Shown: in pieces, positions 21,499 to 30,749 of the stretch | Position numbering within the stretch: position 1 is the first letter of the stretch | How the letters are laid out: every line of letters begins with the position of its first letter | Origin: Kalmusia sp. IMI 367209 | Lineage: Eukaryota; Ascomycota; Dothideomycetes; Pleosporales; Didymosphaeriaceae | Length of the DNA stretch: 64,000 nt | Direction of reading: 5' to 3' | NCBI GenBank assembly: GCA_027946365.1 | Contig: JAPEUQ010000003.1 | Span: 620,001-684,000, forward strand | The notes under the pieces: generated by a model | Seen by the model: the letters and a program-made list of their open reading frames with translations, nothing else | Databases searched by the model: none | Told to the model about the DNA's origin: nothing | Made by a program: the position numbers and the translations under genes

Positions 21499-24073
21499 AC
21501 CACAGCGCACACAGCTCAGCTTACACCCGCCTCACCTCGACATCACGCGCGTCGCGACGCCCGCGACCCATGGCATCGGACTTCAAGCATGTCGGCAGAG
21601 CAATAGCCGAACAGCGCTCCTGCATCAGGCTGGGAGCTGCATGATGACCACGCCAAAAGGGCGTCTGACACCGGCAAACGCGCAGCATCGCAAACTTGAA
21701 AAGACGCTCGTCGTCCACATAAGGTTTCTTGCCTACGACCAGCCACGCAGCTTACTCAGACCAGATTGTCTCGCCCTCAGATAGGGCTGCGCGCCGCCTA
21801 TCAGCATGCAATGCGTGGACCGGTGTATCAGCCCTCTTTCCCTTGGTCGTGGGGAAACGTCACCCTCAACCACCACGGCTGACGCTTTTTACTCACTCGG
21901 TCAGACTGGGCGAGCGCTTTGACCGGCACAGTCCAATAAGTAGCCGGCTCGCCCACCCCCGCCCGCTCCTGCTCGTACTCTTGCTCCTGGGCCGTGAACG
22001 GGAGGCCATCCGCGACCCCGAGTGTCAACACCAGATCCCCATCGCCACACGTTTGACATTGTTGCCATTGCCCCGTAAGGCTGCGTCTGGGCCCCGCCAG
22101 TTCTCGTACCAGGCCTTCTAGCTCGACCGCTCCTTCCAACACCAACTCGTCGATCGCCTTCGTGTCTGACACCACGCGAGCATCCTCATCAGCACGGCCC
22201 TGTTCGCTGCTTCGTTTACTCAACAGTCCTCGCTATCTCCGAGCATTCCACGACGCCTGAGCATCGTCCGCTCGAGCAGCGTCAGACGCTATGCCACCTG
22301 CTCTGCAAGTGCCCAGGAATGGGAGCTTACCGCGTGGATAATGGGGGCAGGGGGGGCAGACCTCAGCTTATGACATGCCCTTACCTGCATGCTGAGGTGG
22401 CAGCTCCTGCTCATCTTTGCTATGTTTTATCATTGCCCGCTATTGCTGACGGTCCTACTTCGGTCGCTGTGGTCAAGGAGGATCTTACGGCCCGAGTCGG
22501 TCTTCTATGTCGCCGACCGAGGAAACTCAACAAAACAGCACGTGTACGAACATTTGTAGACATCCGAGCTTGCAGTCACACGCACGCGGGAAAAAGCAAG
22601 GCTCGATTGTATCAGATCCATCGATTCTCGCATCTTGTCTAACTCTATACCCACCTGGCATGAGGCCTTCCAATGCCAGTTCAGTCTGACTGCAGCTATG
22701 CGTACGCCCAGTAAGGCCTACTGGTCAACCCACCTATAACAGCTTCCTTTAATTACCGCGATGCACACTGTGATCTGGCGTCTCGAGTGCTCGTATCTCC
22801 AAATTACAGTTCCTGCATTGTGCAGTAGATGGGACAAAGTAGTCAGGCGTACGAGGCCTGCGTTTAGGCGTATGGAAGCTTTTGCTGTCCCTCCTTGATA
22901 TTCGGCTGATCATGCCAGGTTTGTACAGGCGTGGCCGTGCGGCAGGAGCATCGTCTCACAAACTTCATAGGTACCTGTACTGCTGTGGGTGCTGATCAAT
23001 GTAATCATCTTGTGCACGGAAATGTTTGTGCTTGTCGAGTCAGTTTGTTTGTGTCCTCTTCTTTGTCCTATTGTTGACCTGTTCGTCGCAACTTTCTCGA
23101 CAGTGACTTATCCTTCATCCCTATCTAGCTGGTGTCTTGCGTGTTTTGCTCCTGTTTGTCCCTTCCGCTTTGCTTGTCCTGATATTCTTCTTCGTCCTTT
23201 TCAACGGCGCCACTCGTCTCTATTTAGGCATGCTAGACATACGGCTTCTTCCAGTCGACAGCGCCTGACACAGGTGACCTGAAACAGGATAGACCAGATC
23301 AGGTACGATCTTCTCCTTCACCGACTGCAATGGCACAGTCGATCGAGTCGGGCGTAGAAGCAGCCGCAGAGGATGACGCGGCGCAGCAACCATGGCAGGC
23401 AGATGCGAGGCGAGGAGCAGCACAAGGGCGCGGCAGAGCGTATTGGTCACCCAACACTCGAGTATCATGCCCGCTTGTAGTAGCCGATAGCGACGAGCCT
23501 TGGGCAAGTTGAGCTAGGGTCTTCTTCTCGTGACCGTCGAGTTGGTTCGTTCAGGCTGATACTCGGCTGCGTAGGGCGTGCCTTCGATCCAAGGCTACCC
23601 TACTTGAGAAAGTTGCTGCCTAGAGTAATGATGCGATGAGTGTACCGCCATCGACGTCCAAGACAATACTACAGCAACACTCGAGCTCTTCCTTCTAGCA
23701 AATGGTTGTATCAAAGTGCAGTTCCAAAATTTGCCTATACTAGAGCGTAATTTTGGCACCATCTTAACGCAATGGTACAGTTTGCTGATCTACTATGGAG
23801 TATGGCTAGGGAGAGTCTCCTCAGTCCTTAATACGCACTACACAGTATATACGTAGAGAAAGGGAGGAGGCTCACGAACCATGAAAACTTCCTGGCATGA
23901 TGCCAGATTGGGGATGTGGGGTCGCTCCTTCTCCGCATTGTGGGGAAGCTCTAGTCGCGGCGACACCCCGAAACACCTCACTTCGATCCGCAATCCCCAA
24001 TTCAAAATGAACATATTATACAAATCGTCTGCTCCCCAGGTTTCGTACCTACGTACCGCCGTCCTTCCTCACT

Positions 24074-25937
24074 ATGCCGTCTCCTGCGTACATAAATACA
24101 GAATACCAATCCACGCACTATGATCTTTTCAAGGACTCGATAACGGTTCCGCTTCAGCGTGTGCTTCCCCCCGGGGTCACGCAATATGCATTCGACGCAG
24201 CCATCTTGCAGTACATGGCTATCGTTGGACACGAGCAAGTCCTACAAGGCGACGCGTTGACCGAGTACATCGATCCATACGAGCTATGGGAGGCTGAAGG
24301 CAAGCGCAAGATGCCCAGCGCGGCAGTCCGGCCCAAGAATACAGAGGAACTCAAGCGGATTCTGGCAGTTTCAAACGAATATGCGATCCCCGTGTGGACT
24401 TTCTCGAGGGGGAAGAATCTTGGGTCAGTCTTGTTTACGATTGTCTGATCCCTGAGCACTGACGTTAGAGGACAGGTATGGAGGCCCAGCACCGCGCGTA
24501 AATGGCTCGGTAGCATTGGATCTACATCGCATGAACAAAATCATAGAAGTCAATGGGGCCTATGCCTACGCTGTGGTCGAACCTGGTGTAACCTTTACCG
24601 AGCTATACGATTACTGTGTCGCACACAAGCTCAACGTCTGGCCTTCCGTGCCGTCGCTAGGGTGGGGCTCCGTCGTCGGGAACACACTAGATCGCGGCAC
24701 AGGGTTCACGCCCACGGCGACACATCACCAACACATTTGCGGTGTGGAAGCCATGCTCGCCAGCGGTGAGCTCGTCCGAACAGGCCAATTCGCCGTCTCC
24801 GGATCGCCGTCATCGCACCTTTCAAAGTTTACGTTCGGACCTAGCATCGAGGGTCTGTTCTTGCAGTCTAATTTGGGAATTGTGACGAAGCTGGGAATAT
24901 GGCTCACGCCCGCACCGCAGGCATTCATGTCATGCTCGTTTGACATGCCTGATTTCGAAGATGTGGAGACCATCGTCGATATGTTTGGGCCGCTTCGACG
25001 CGACGGTCTTCTGCCTAACACAGTCTACGTGTCCAATCTGGTCGAATGGCTAGGTATGATGGGGAAACGCGAAGATCTCTGGCCCGAACCCGGCCCCATT
25101 CCCGAATGGCGTCTCAAGGAACTGCAGGAACAGCTTGGCATCGGATACTGGAATGCGAAATTTGGGTTGTACGGCGCGAAAGAGGTGGTACAAGCGCACT
25201 TCAACGAGTTGAAGAAAATCGTCACCAAAAAAGCTCCGAAGGGGCGCCTCAGCGGCGAAATTTTTTCCGCCGAGGAAGGGGAGACTTTGGATCCTGCTTC
25301 TGTTCCGGAGCCGCACGGAGGGTTCTTCGTGGGTGTACCGAGCTTGTGGAGCTTACCGATGGTGAAATTTAGATTGCCGAAAGAGGGGGGTGGGATTGGG
25401 GCGCATTATGACTACAGTCCAATCATTCCATCTAGTGGAAAGACGGTGCTGGAGTGGGTGAAGACTGCGAAAGGGTATGTTGCATTTTTCTTTTCCGAAG
25501 TGTGAGTGGAGCTGATGCGAATGGCATTGCAGGATATGTGAGAATGAAGGCTTCGATCTCTTCTGCGACTTCTTCATGCACGAACGCCACGTTATCTTCG
25601 TCAATATGATGACATTTGACAAAACGAATACTGCGCATCGGCAAGCTGTACAAACAATTTTCACCAATCTTTTCGAAGAGGGTAAAAAAAGGGGTTACAG
25701 CAAATATCGGAGTCACATCAATACAATGGGTAAGTGACGAGGCCAGGGAAACGTGTGACAGGCTCATGTGTTACAGACCTCGTGGCGTCGCTGTACGACT
25801 TCAACGACCACGCGTACCAACGGTTCGTAGAGACCATTAAAGACGCACTCGACCCCAATGGCATTTTGTCACCGGGCAAACAAGGTATCTGGCCCAAGCG
25901 GTTTCGCGAGGATGCAAAGTTGAAGGCACATTTATAA
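24074..25937 (+). CDS. FAD-linked oxidase, vanillyl-alcohol oxidase family
   Basis: Predicted flavoprotein oxidase acting on phenolic substrates such as 4-alkyl- or 4-hydroxybenzyl compounds. Four exons (24074-24423, 24476-25474, 25533-25729, 25777-25937) give 568 residues, close to the 560 of Penicillium VAO. Order: PP-type FAD-binding fold (GKNLGYGGPAPRVNG, VVEPGVTFTELYDY, RTGQFAV, FLQSNLGIVTKLGIWL), then the cap/C-terminal VAO domain. By alignment from memory, Tyr118, Tyr508 and Arg509 match the substrate-anion residues Tyr108, Tyr503 and Arg504, and His427 in GAHYDYSPI matches the FAD-linking His422, with the same 81-residue spacing from His to Tyr. The catalytic Asp170 of VAO is replaced by Ser177 (VPSLGWGS). 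The end is DPNGILSPGKQGIWP, a family signature. There is no peroxisomal SKL end; the end is KAHL, so location is open. Substrate not predictable. Confidence 0.9.
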
Positions 25938-26597
25938 TCGTTGAGGTGCTCCGTATGTACGATTTACAGATTTCTGCATACTCCCGATTTTAAACCCTGT
26001 CTCCTTATCCATGTTGTACGAGTGGAGGGCCCGTGCGTGCATATGTAGCATTCATTACATCGATCGCAGTCGCGATGAGTTCTCACTTCTATCTTCACCT
26101 TTACGATCGAACCTTGCCCTGCGCTGCAGTTGCGTCGGATGCTTATTGGCCTGCATAGCAAGATGGCGCTCTCTTGTTGGCGCACAGCGCTGGCGGACGT
26201 TACGACGTCAGAGACGCGGCCTCACGGTGAATATGTGCACGCGTCGTTGACGCGACAACCTACTCTGTTTGCTCTTCATCTGCGCTCCGCCCAAGTCTGT
26301 TTACGCTTGGAATTACCTCAATTGAGTCCAGTTTCCTACTGCTCACGCTTGTTATCACCGTAGCTGTATCTCATCTTCAATCACAAGCCTTGAACGTACA
26401 AACAGCGCGAGGTACGTCGGCCTGGTTGTCCGAATCTGTCGAAACGCCTCCTCTAACGCTCCCAGAGGAACCCTTTCTTGCCGCTCCTGCCGCTCGAGAG
26501 TGCAAAGTAACTCGCGACACGCCAGCGCCTTTCTCCTAGAGCAGTAAGTGGGGAGTGGCGAGAAGGGAGCTGACGCAGCGAGCTAACGACTGTAGTT
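25938..26597. other. Intergenic with probable 5' UTR introns of next gene
   Basis: About 660 bases. Near the right end a spliced leader is likely: gtaagt at 26544 to ctaac...tgtag at 26595 (52 nt), two bases before the next ATG. A second possible leader intron runs from about 26411 to 26465. Confidence 0.55.
26544..26595 (+). other. Predicted 5' UTR intron
   Basis: 52 nt with consensus gtaagt donor, CTAAC branch point 10 nt before a tgtag acceptor, ending two bases before ATG at 26598. Confidence 0.65.
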
Positions 26598-28691
26598 ATG
26601 CCGCCGTTTGGTCTCTACGAGCTTCCGCGAAATCACCTTTACAGCGGCAAGATGGTGCGCCGCACTTATAATTCTAATGACTTCATTGAGGATGGGGACC
26701 AGCCTGCCAACCCGGATCCTGTTCCGGCTGAGAAGGAAATGAAAAAGAAGGTGAAGATGAGGGACTCGCTAAATGACGGAGAGGGTGCTAAGATCAAGAG
26801 CGATATCGCCAAGGCTGAGAACGAGTCGAAGAAAGAGAAGAAAAAGAAGAAGCGCATGTCCGAGAACGGCACTCCTGAGGTGCGTCGTTCGAAAAAGCAA
26901 GACAAGAAAGAGGAGAGGGCCGAGAGGAACGGAGATGGGCAAGCGCACCACTCGGCAAAGAAACGTAAGAGGGATAGCAAGGGACATACCGAGCCAGTGA
27001 AGAGCAGCCGCTCGATCAACGAAGGCTTCGTCGTTGGCCAGGATCTTTCTGAAAACGTGATGGCTTCTCTGGGTAGCTTCGATACTCCGACAACGCAGCC
27101 GCGGGAGACAGCGCAGACGACAGAACAGCCTTCCAAGAAAAAGATTAAGAGAAAGAGCCAGGTCAATGGCTCGGGTGCCCAGCATGACCCAGCCGAGCAA
27201 GTGCAAGCCGGTCATACTGAGAACTCTGCTCAGCCAAAGGTGAAGCAGCACAAAAAGAATGAGGCTGCTATGGACCAGATCAAGACTGCGGCCACACAAA
27301 GTGCCACTCGCATGCCGAAGAAGACACCCGTCCCACTCCCTGAGGTTTCCGCCCAGTTATCTACTTCCAGTCCGACAAGCAAGTTTCAAGGCAGGATCAT
27401 CAGAGAGAAGCCCGTAGAGCCTGCCATACTTGTTCCAGAGACCCCGCCCTCAAAATCCGTACAGCGGACCAAAGTGGTGACACCCGTACCATTCCAACAG
27501 ATCAGGAAATTCGATTCGGCAGCAACAGAGCGTCAAGGTTCGCAGAAGGTGCGCAGACCCATCGACTTCACGCCAGTGTCTACCGGTAATGCAGAGACCT
27601 TCGCGACTGCTCCTGCAGCCTCGCACACTACCGTTATGCTACCAACCGTACCGAATGCGCTCACAGATGCCAATCTACGAAGCTTCAAAGAGCCTCTGAG
27701 TAACGGAAACAAACCACGACCTCGTACAAAAGGAGGCGCGTCCACAGCCACTTCGATTCCAGACTCCTCCGCCGCTTCAATGAGCATTCAAGAAGCGTTT
27801 GCTCGGATTGGCAAACCCTATGAGCGTTCGGCCGCAGAGAATGACCCGTTCATCACACAAGGTGGTAAGCCTAAGAAGACACGCGAGACGCACGACGAAG
27901 CACCCGAGGATGTCTTCAATGAGGTTTACCTGGAGCTTAGAAAGACGGTTAACTTCACTGAAGAGAACGCCTATCTCGAAGACTTCCTGGAATGGGTCTT
28001 GCAGAACAATCAGGGCCCCTTACCTTGCATGGGCAACGTGACTGGTTGCTCTAGCAAGAAAGAGGAGATACTTCGTCTCAGCAGAGAGGAGAACATGACC
28101 ATTCTGACTCACTTGGAGACCGATGGCGGCGACCCGGCAGCACTTGCTAACGCTACTTTACAAGCGGAGCGGGCCGAAGATCTGCTTATGCTAGCTGTTC
28201 GAGCAAAGGTCCCCGTTCCCATCGGACGCCTCGAGGGCACGTGGGCCTTGTACTGCCCCAAATACGCTGAAGCACATGTCGACAAGTACGGTTATGGCAA
28301 GCGTAGCCTCGTGATATCCTCGATCGCGGGCTTCAAGCACAAGAACTCGTACACTGCCCGTTTGCAACTTCCCCCTCGCACAATGTCGTACACGCTCCTC
28401 GCGTTCCAGACGCCGCCGCATGCCTCGTTCCGCGCCACGACTGTCACGTTGGCTGCAGAGCGCTACCAGATGGAAATCATCTTCTTGGGCAATGGGTACC
28501 TGCAGCTGCGCGTCGACTTGAGGTTGCTTCTGACAGGCAAGCCGACCGACGAGGTCGCAGGCAAGAAGATCGTCATGGAGTTCATCGGCGTGCACGAGAA
28601 GGCTACGCAGTGGTTCCGGGAAAAAGACGAGCTGGAGGAAGAGGGCAGGAAGTTGTTTGCCAAGTATGACGGAGGCTCTAGTGATGAGTGA
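26598..28691 (+). CDS. Large Lys-rich, probably nuclear protein, unknown function
   Basis: Single exon, 697 residues; family not recognised. Residues 1-430 are low-complexity and highly charged, with repeated basic clusters that look like nuclear or nucleolar localisation signals (KKEKKKKKRMSENG, RRSKKQDKKEE, KKRKRDSKG, KKKIKRKSQ). Residues about 430-690 are ordered: a helical segment (DVFNEVYLELRKTVNFTEEN, DFLEWVLQNNQGPLP), a hydrophobic helix containing LLMLAVRAKVPVPIGRLEGTW, then a beta-rich part (KRSLVISSIAGFKHKNSYTA, LQLPPRTMSYTLLAFQTPPH). The last part is MEIIFLGNGYLQLRVDLRLL and MEFIGVHEKATQWF, matching the end of the 19631-20443 protein. The tail is acidic (EEEGRKLFAKYDGGSSDE). The overall look recalls nucleolar ribosome-assembly or chromatin proteins, but this is inference. 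The start is the first ATG after a leader intron; a second in-frame ATG (MVRRTY) follows 18 codons on. Confidence 0.82.
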   Translation: MPPFGLYELPRNHLYSGKMVRRTYNSNDFIEDGDQPANPDPVPAEKEMKKKVKMRDSLNDGEGAKIKSDIAKAENESKKEKKKKKRMSENGTPEVRRSKKQDKKEERAERNGDGQAHHSAKKRKRDSKGHTEPVKSSRSINEGFVVGQDLSENVMASLGSFDTPTTQPRETAQTTEQPSKKKIKRKSQVNGSGAQHDPAEQVQAGHTENSAQPKVKQHKKNEAAMDQIKTAATQSATRMPKKTPVPLPEVSAQLSTSSPTSKFQGRIIREKPVEPAILVPETPPSKSVQRTKVVTPVPFQQIRKFDSAATERQGSQKVRRPIDFTPVSTGNAETFATAPAASHTTVMLPTVPNALTDANLRSFKEPLSNGNKPRPRTKGGASTATSIPDSSAASMSIQEAFARIGKPYERSAAENDPFITQGGKPKKTRETHDEAPEDVFNEVYLELRKTVNFTEENAYLEDFLEWVLQNNQGPLPCMGNVTGCSSKKEEILRLSREENMTILTHLETDGGDPAALANATLQAERAEDLLMLAVRAKVPVPIGRLEGTWALYCPKYAEAHVDKYGYGKRSLVISSIAGFKHKNSYTARLQLPPRTMSYTLLAFQTPPHASFRATTVTLAAERYQMEIIFLGNGYLQLRVDLRLLLTGKPTDEVAGKKIVMEFIGVHEKATQWFREKDELEEEGRKLFAKYDGGSSDE

Positions 28692-29714
28692 GAGAGAGCC
28701 TTGTTAAGCCTGGGTAGTCTATTCTGGTCCGTTTTTGATTGCTGTGGGTACTTCTTTTTTCTCGTTCGTTGGCGACGTGGAGGATTCATGGAGTCAATGC
28801 AGCGCGCTCGCCGTACTATCGGTTCAGATGACACGGGCGCTACCCGAACCGCTGGTATGGCTCTAATCTTTCCCCACTCAGCTCTCTAAGCCATCGAGTC
28901 GTCGAATGTCGGTTACACATCCAGCTCGCCAGGCGACTCGAACTGCCCATCACGTTTTCCATAGTAGCTTGAACCGCATAGTTCCCGCGACACAATAGGT
29001 ACACTCAGACACACCTCTCATGCTGTCCTCTTAATACCATCAGATTTTCCCCCAACGCGCGTCGTGCACATGTCGAAATGCGTTTTCGCTCCGTTTCAGA
29101 CCCATTTCAGTGTGGGGCCAAAGCTTGGCCACACCTCATACATTTGCACCCACCTTTTGCCTAAACGAGCATGGACGACACGGCTGCGCATGACGACCGC
29201 CCATCAACGACGTTGAATCCTACTCGGAGGGGGCGCAGCGCTCGGGAGAGAGGGCTACCAAGAGCGCTTGCGAAGCCTGATCCGGCAAACAGTGTTGGGA
29301 TGAGTGCGTGTTGGGAGGAATTGGTCAGGCGCCGGTAGAGAGGGGCGGAAACGTGTTGCGTGATGGATGGGATGGGTGGAGGGGGAGTTGGGTTATGTAT
29401 TTATGCGCAATGGGCCGGCGGTGGGTTTTTTGGGGGGTAAGATCTCGTTCGGAATCATTACTTATGTCTTTCTAGGGAGAAGTCTCACTCAAGAGCTCGA
29501 TTGGTATACTGCGTCGGGGCGAAAGATACTCGCATCTCGACGTTACTTCTGACGCTGAAGCAAAAGTCTGGAGATTTGAAGCTTCGAGCTGAGCTCTACA
29601 TCATCACGCTCGTCCACTTGCTTGGCTGGGAAAAACTTAAGAGGGCCCCATTGCTGGCCACGCTGCTCGGAATACTACACCAACTCACACTTCGTCTACT
29701 CAACTAGACTCAAG
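28692..29714. other. 1 kb intergenic, no gene seen
   Basis: 3' flank of the Lys-rich gene and promoter of the next membrane-protein gene. It contains an in-frame upstream ATG at 29622 that would place 31 extra residues before a good signal peptide; I consider it leader. Confidence 0.5.
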
Positions 29715-30710
29715 ATGTCGACACGAGGGTCCCTCCCATTCACCTACACGCTCCTGCTCGCCCTCTCCCTCCCTCTCCTCGCCCTGGCACAAGGCAGCAC
29801 AGGCGGCAACCGCATCGACTCAGGCCAATGCCCGGAAGACGCCGAATCCATGCTCGTCTTCTCGCCTTTCAAGCCCTACTTCCACTGGGACTTCTTCCGC
29901 GGCAACCGGCAAAGGTGCTGGGTGGCAGCAGACTGCCTCTTCGAAGCGGCGGGCGAATCGCGCAAGCAGCAGTTCGCAGCGACGGCGCTCGTCATGGGGC
30001 TCATCCCGCTAACGCTCAAGGACATCGCCTGGCCGGAGCGGCGCATCATCCACGTGACCAAGCGGCTGAACGCCTTCGTCGAGGTGCTCGTTCTGGCGCT
30101 GGGGCTCGTCCCGCTCGAGACGCGCAACGCAGCCGAGACGCGCCGCAAGAGCAGGGAGAACAACATGCTGGCCAAGAAGGCGTGGCGGCTGAGCCACGGC
30201 GCCATCTTGGGCGTCATCGTCGCGTGCTGGATCGGCGTCTTCGCGAGCTACGCGGGCTTGGTCTTCATGGAGATATATAGCAAGCGCAGCGCGCTGGGGT
30301 GCACGTACCCCGTCTTCGTCGCCTCGTGGTACGTCGTTGCACTTGTGCCGGCGGGGATTCACGCCGTGTTTGCGACTGTGAGGAGGCGTAAGCATGAGCG
30401 GCGCTTGCTGCAGATGCATCTGAGCAAGCCGCTGTTTCCCAAGACCCCCGAGGAGGGCGCCGAGGAGAAGAAGAAGATTGTGAGTGCGGTGCCGGGCGCG
30501 GACGAGGACTGGCCTGTGCAGATGGCGTGGGGCGTGTACTACATCGCTGGGACGCTGATCTTTACGAGCGTCATGGCGGTGACGGTTGCGGAGCTGGTCG
30601 TCTGGGTGGGGCTAGGGTTTGCCGTCACGGGGAGTAGTAAGATTCTGGCTTTCTTTTTGTGCTTGGTCGGGGAGAAGACGGGCGAAGACAGGCCGGAGAT
30701 GGAGGAGTGA
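29715..30710 (+). CDS. Uncharacterised multi-pass membrane protein with signal peptide
   Basis: Single exon, 331 residues from the ATG at 29715, chosen because it gives a signal peptide (MSTRGSLPFTYTLLLALSLP...ALAQ). A short luminal part with three Cys (QCPED..., RCWVAADCLFEAAGE) follows. Four or five hydrophobic segments come next: FAATALVMGLIPLTL, FVEVLVLALGLVPL, GAILGVIVACWIGVFASYAGLVF, YPVFVASWYVVALVPAGIHAVF and, near the end, YYIAGTLIFTSVMAVTVAELVVWV with LGFAVTGSSKILAFFLCLV. Arg/Lys-rich loops (ETRRKSREN, RRRKHERR) suggest cytoplasmic faces. I do not recognise the family; it resembles lineage-specific fungal integral membrane proteins. It lies tail-to-tail with the Zn2Cys6 regulator, only 39 bases apart. 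Confidence 0.75.
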   Translation: MSTRGSLPFTYTLLLALSLPLLALAQGSTGGNRIDSGQCPEDAESMLVFSPFKPYFHWDFFRGNRQRCWVAADCLFEAAGESRKQQFAATALVMGLIPLTLKDIAWPERRIIHVTKRLNAFVEVLVLALGLVPLETRNAAETRRKSRENNMLAKKAWRLSHGAILGVIVACWIGVFASYAGLVFMEIYSKRSALGCTYPVFVASWYVVALVPAGIHAVFATVRRRKHERRLLQMHLSKPLFPKTPEEGAEEKKKIVSAVPGADEDWPVQMAWGVYYIAGTLIFTSVMAVTVAELVVWVGLGFAVTGSSKILAFFLCLVGEKTGEDRPEMEE

Positions 30711-30749
30711 GGAATCCAAGCCCGTGTTTGGTAGAGTTCTGAGTGGAAT

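Larger units (their letters stand above)
20444..24073. other. 3.6 kb gap, GC-rich and low-complexity at its left end
   Basis: From about 20450 to 22200 the sequence is GC-rich with long overlapping ORFs on both strands (largest plus, 20630-21784) that are Arg/Pro/Ser/His-rich and motif-free, so I treat them as chance. It contains a GA microsatellite (21009-21045) and an ATC microsatellite (21483-21498). From 22200 to 24073 it is ordinary composition with no gene I can support. It separates two divergently placed genes, so it should hold both promoters, and a non-coding transcript is possible but unshown. Confidence 0.5.

Noticed and set aside
20630..21784. 384-codon plus-strand ORF in the GC-rich gap
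   Set aside because: Low-complexity, motif-free and matched by equally long ORFs in other frames; probably composition-driven.
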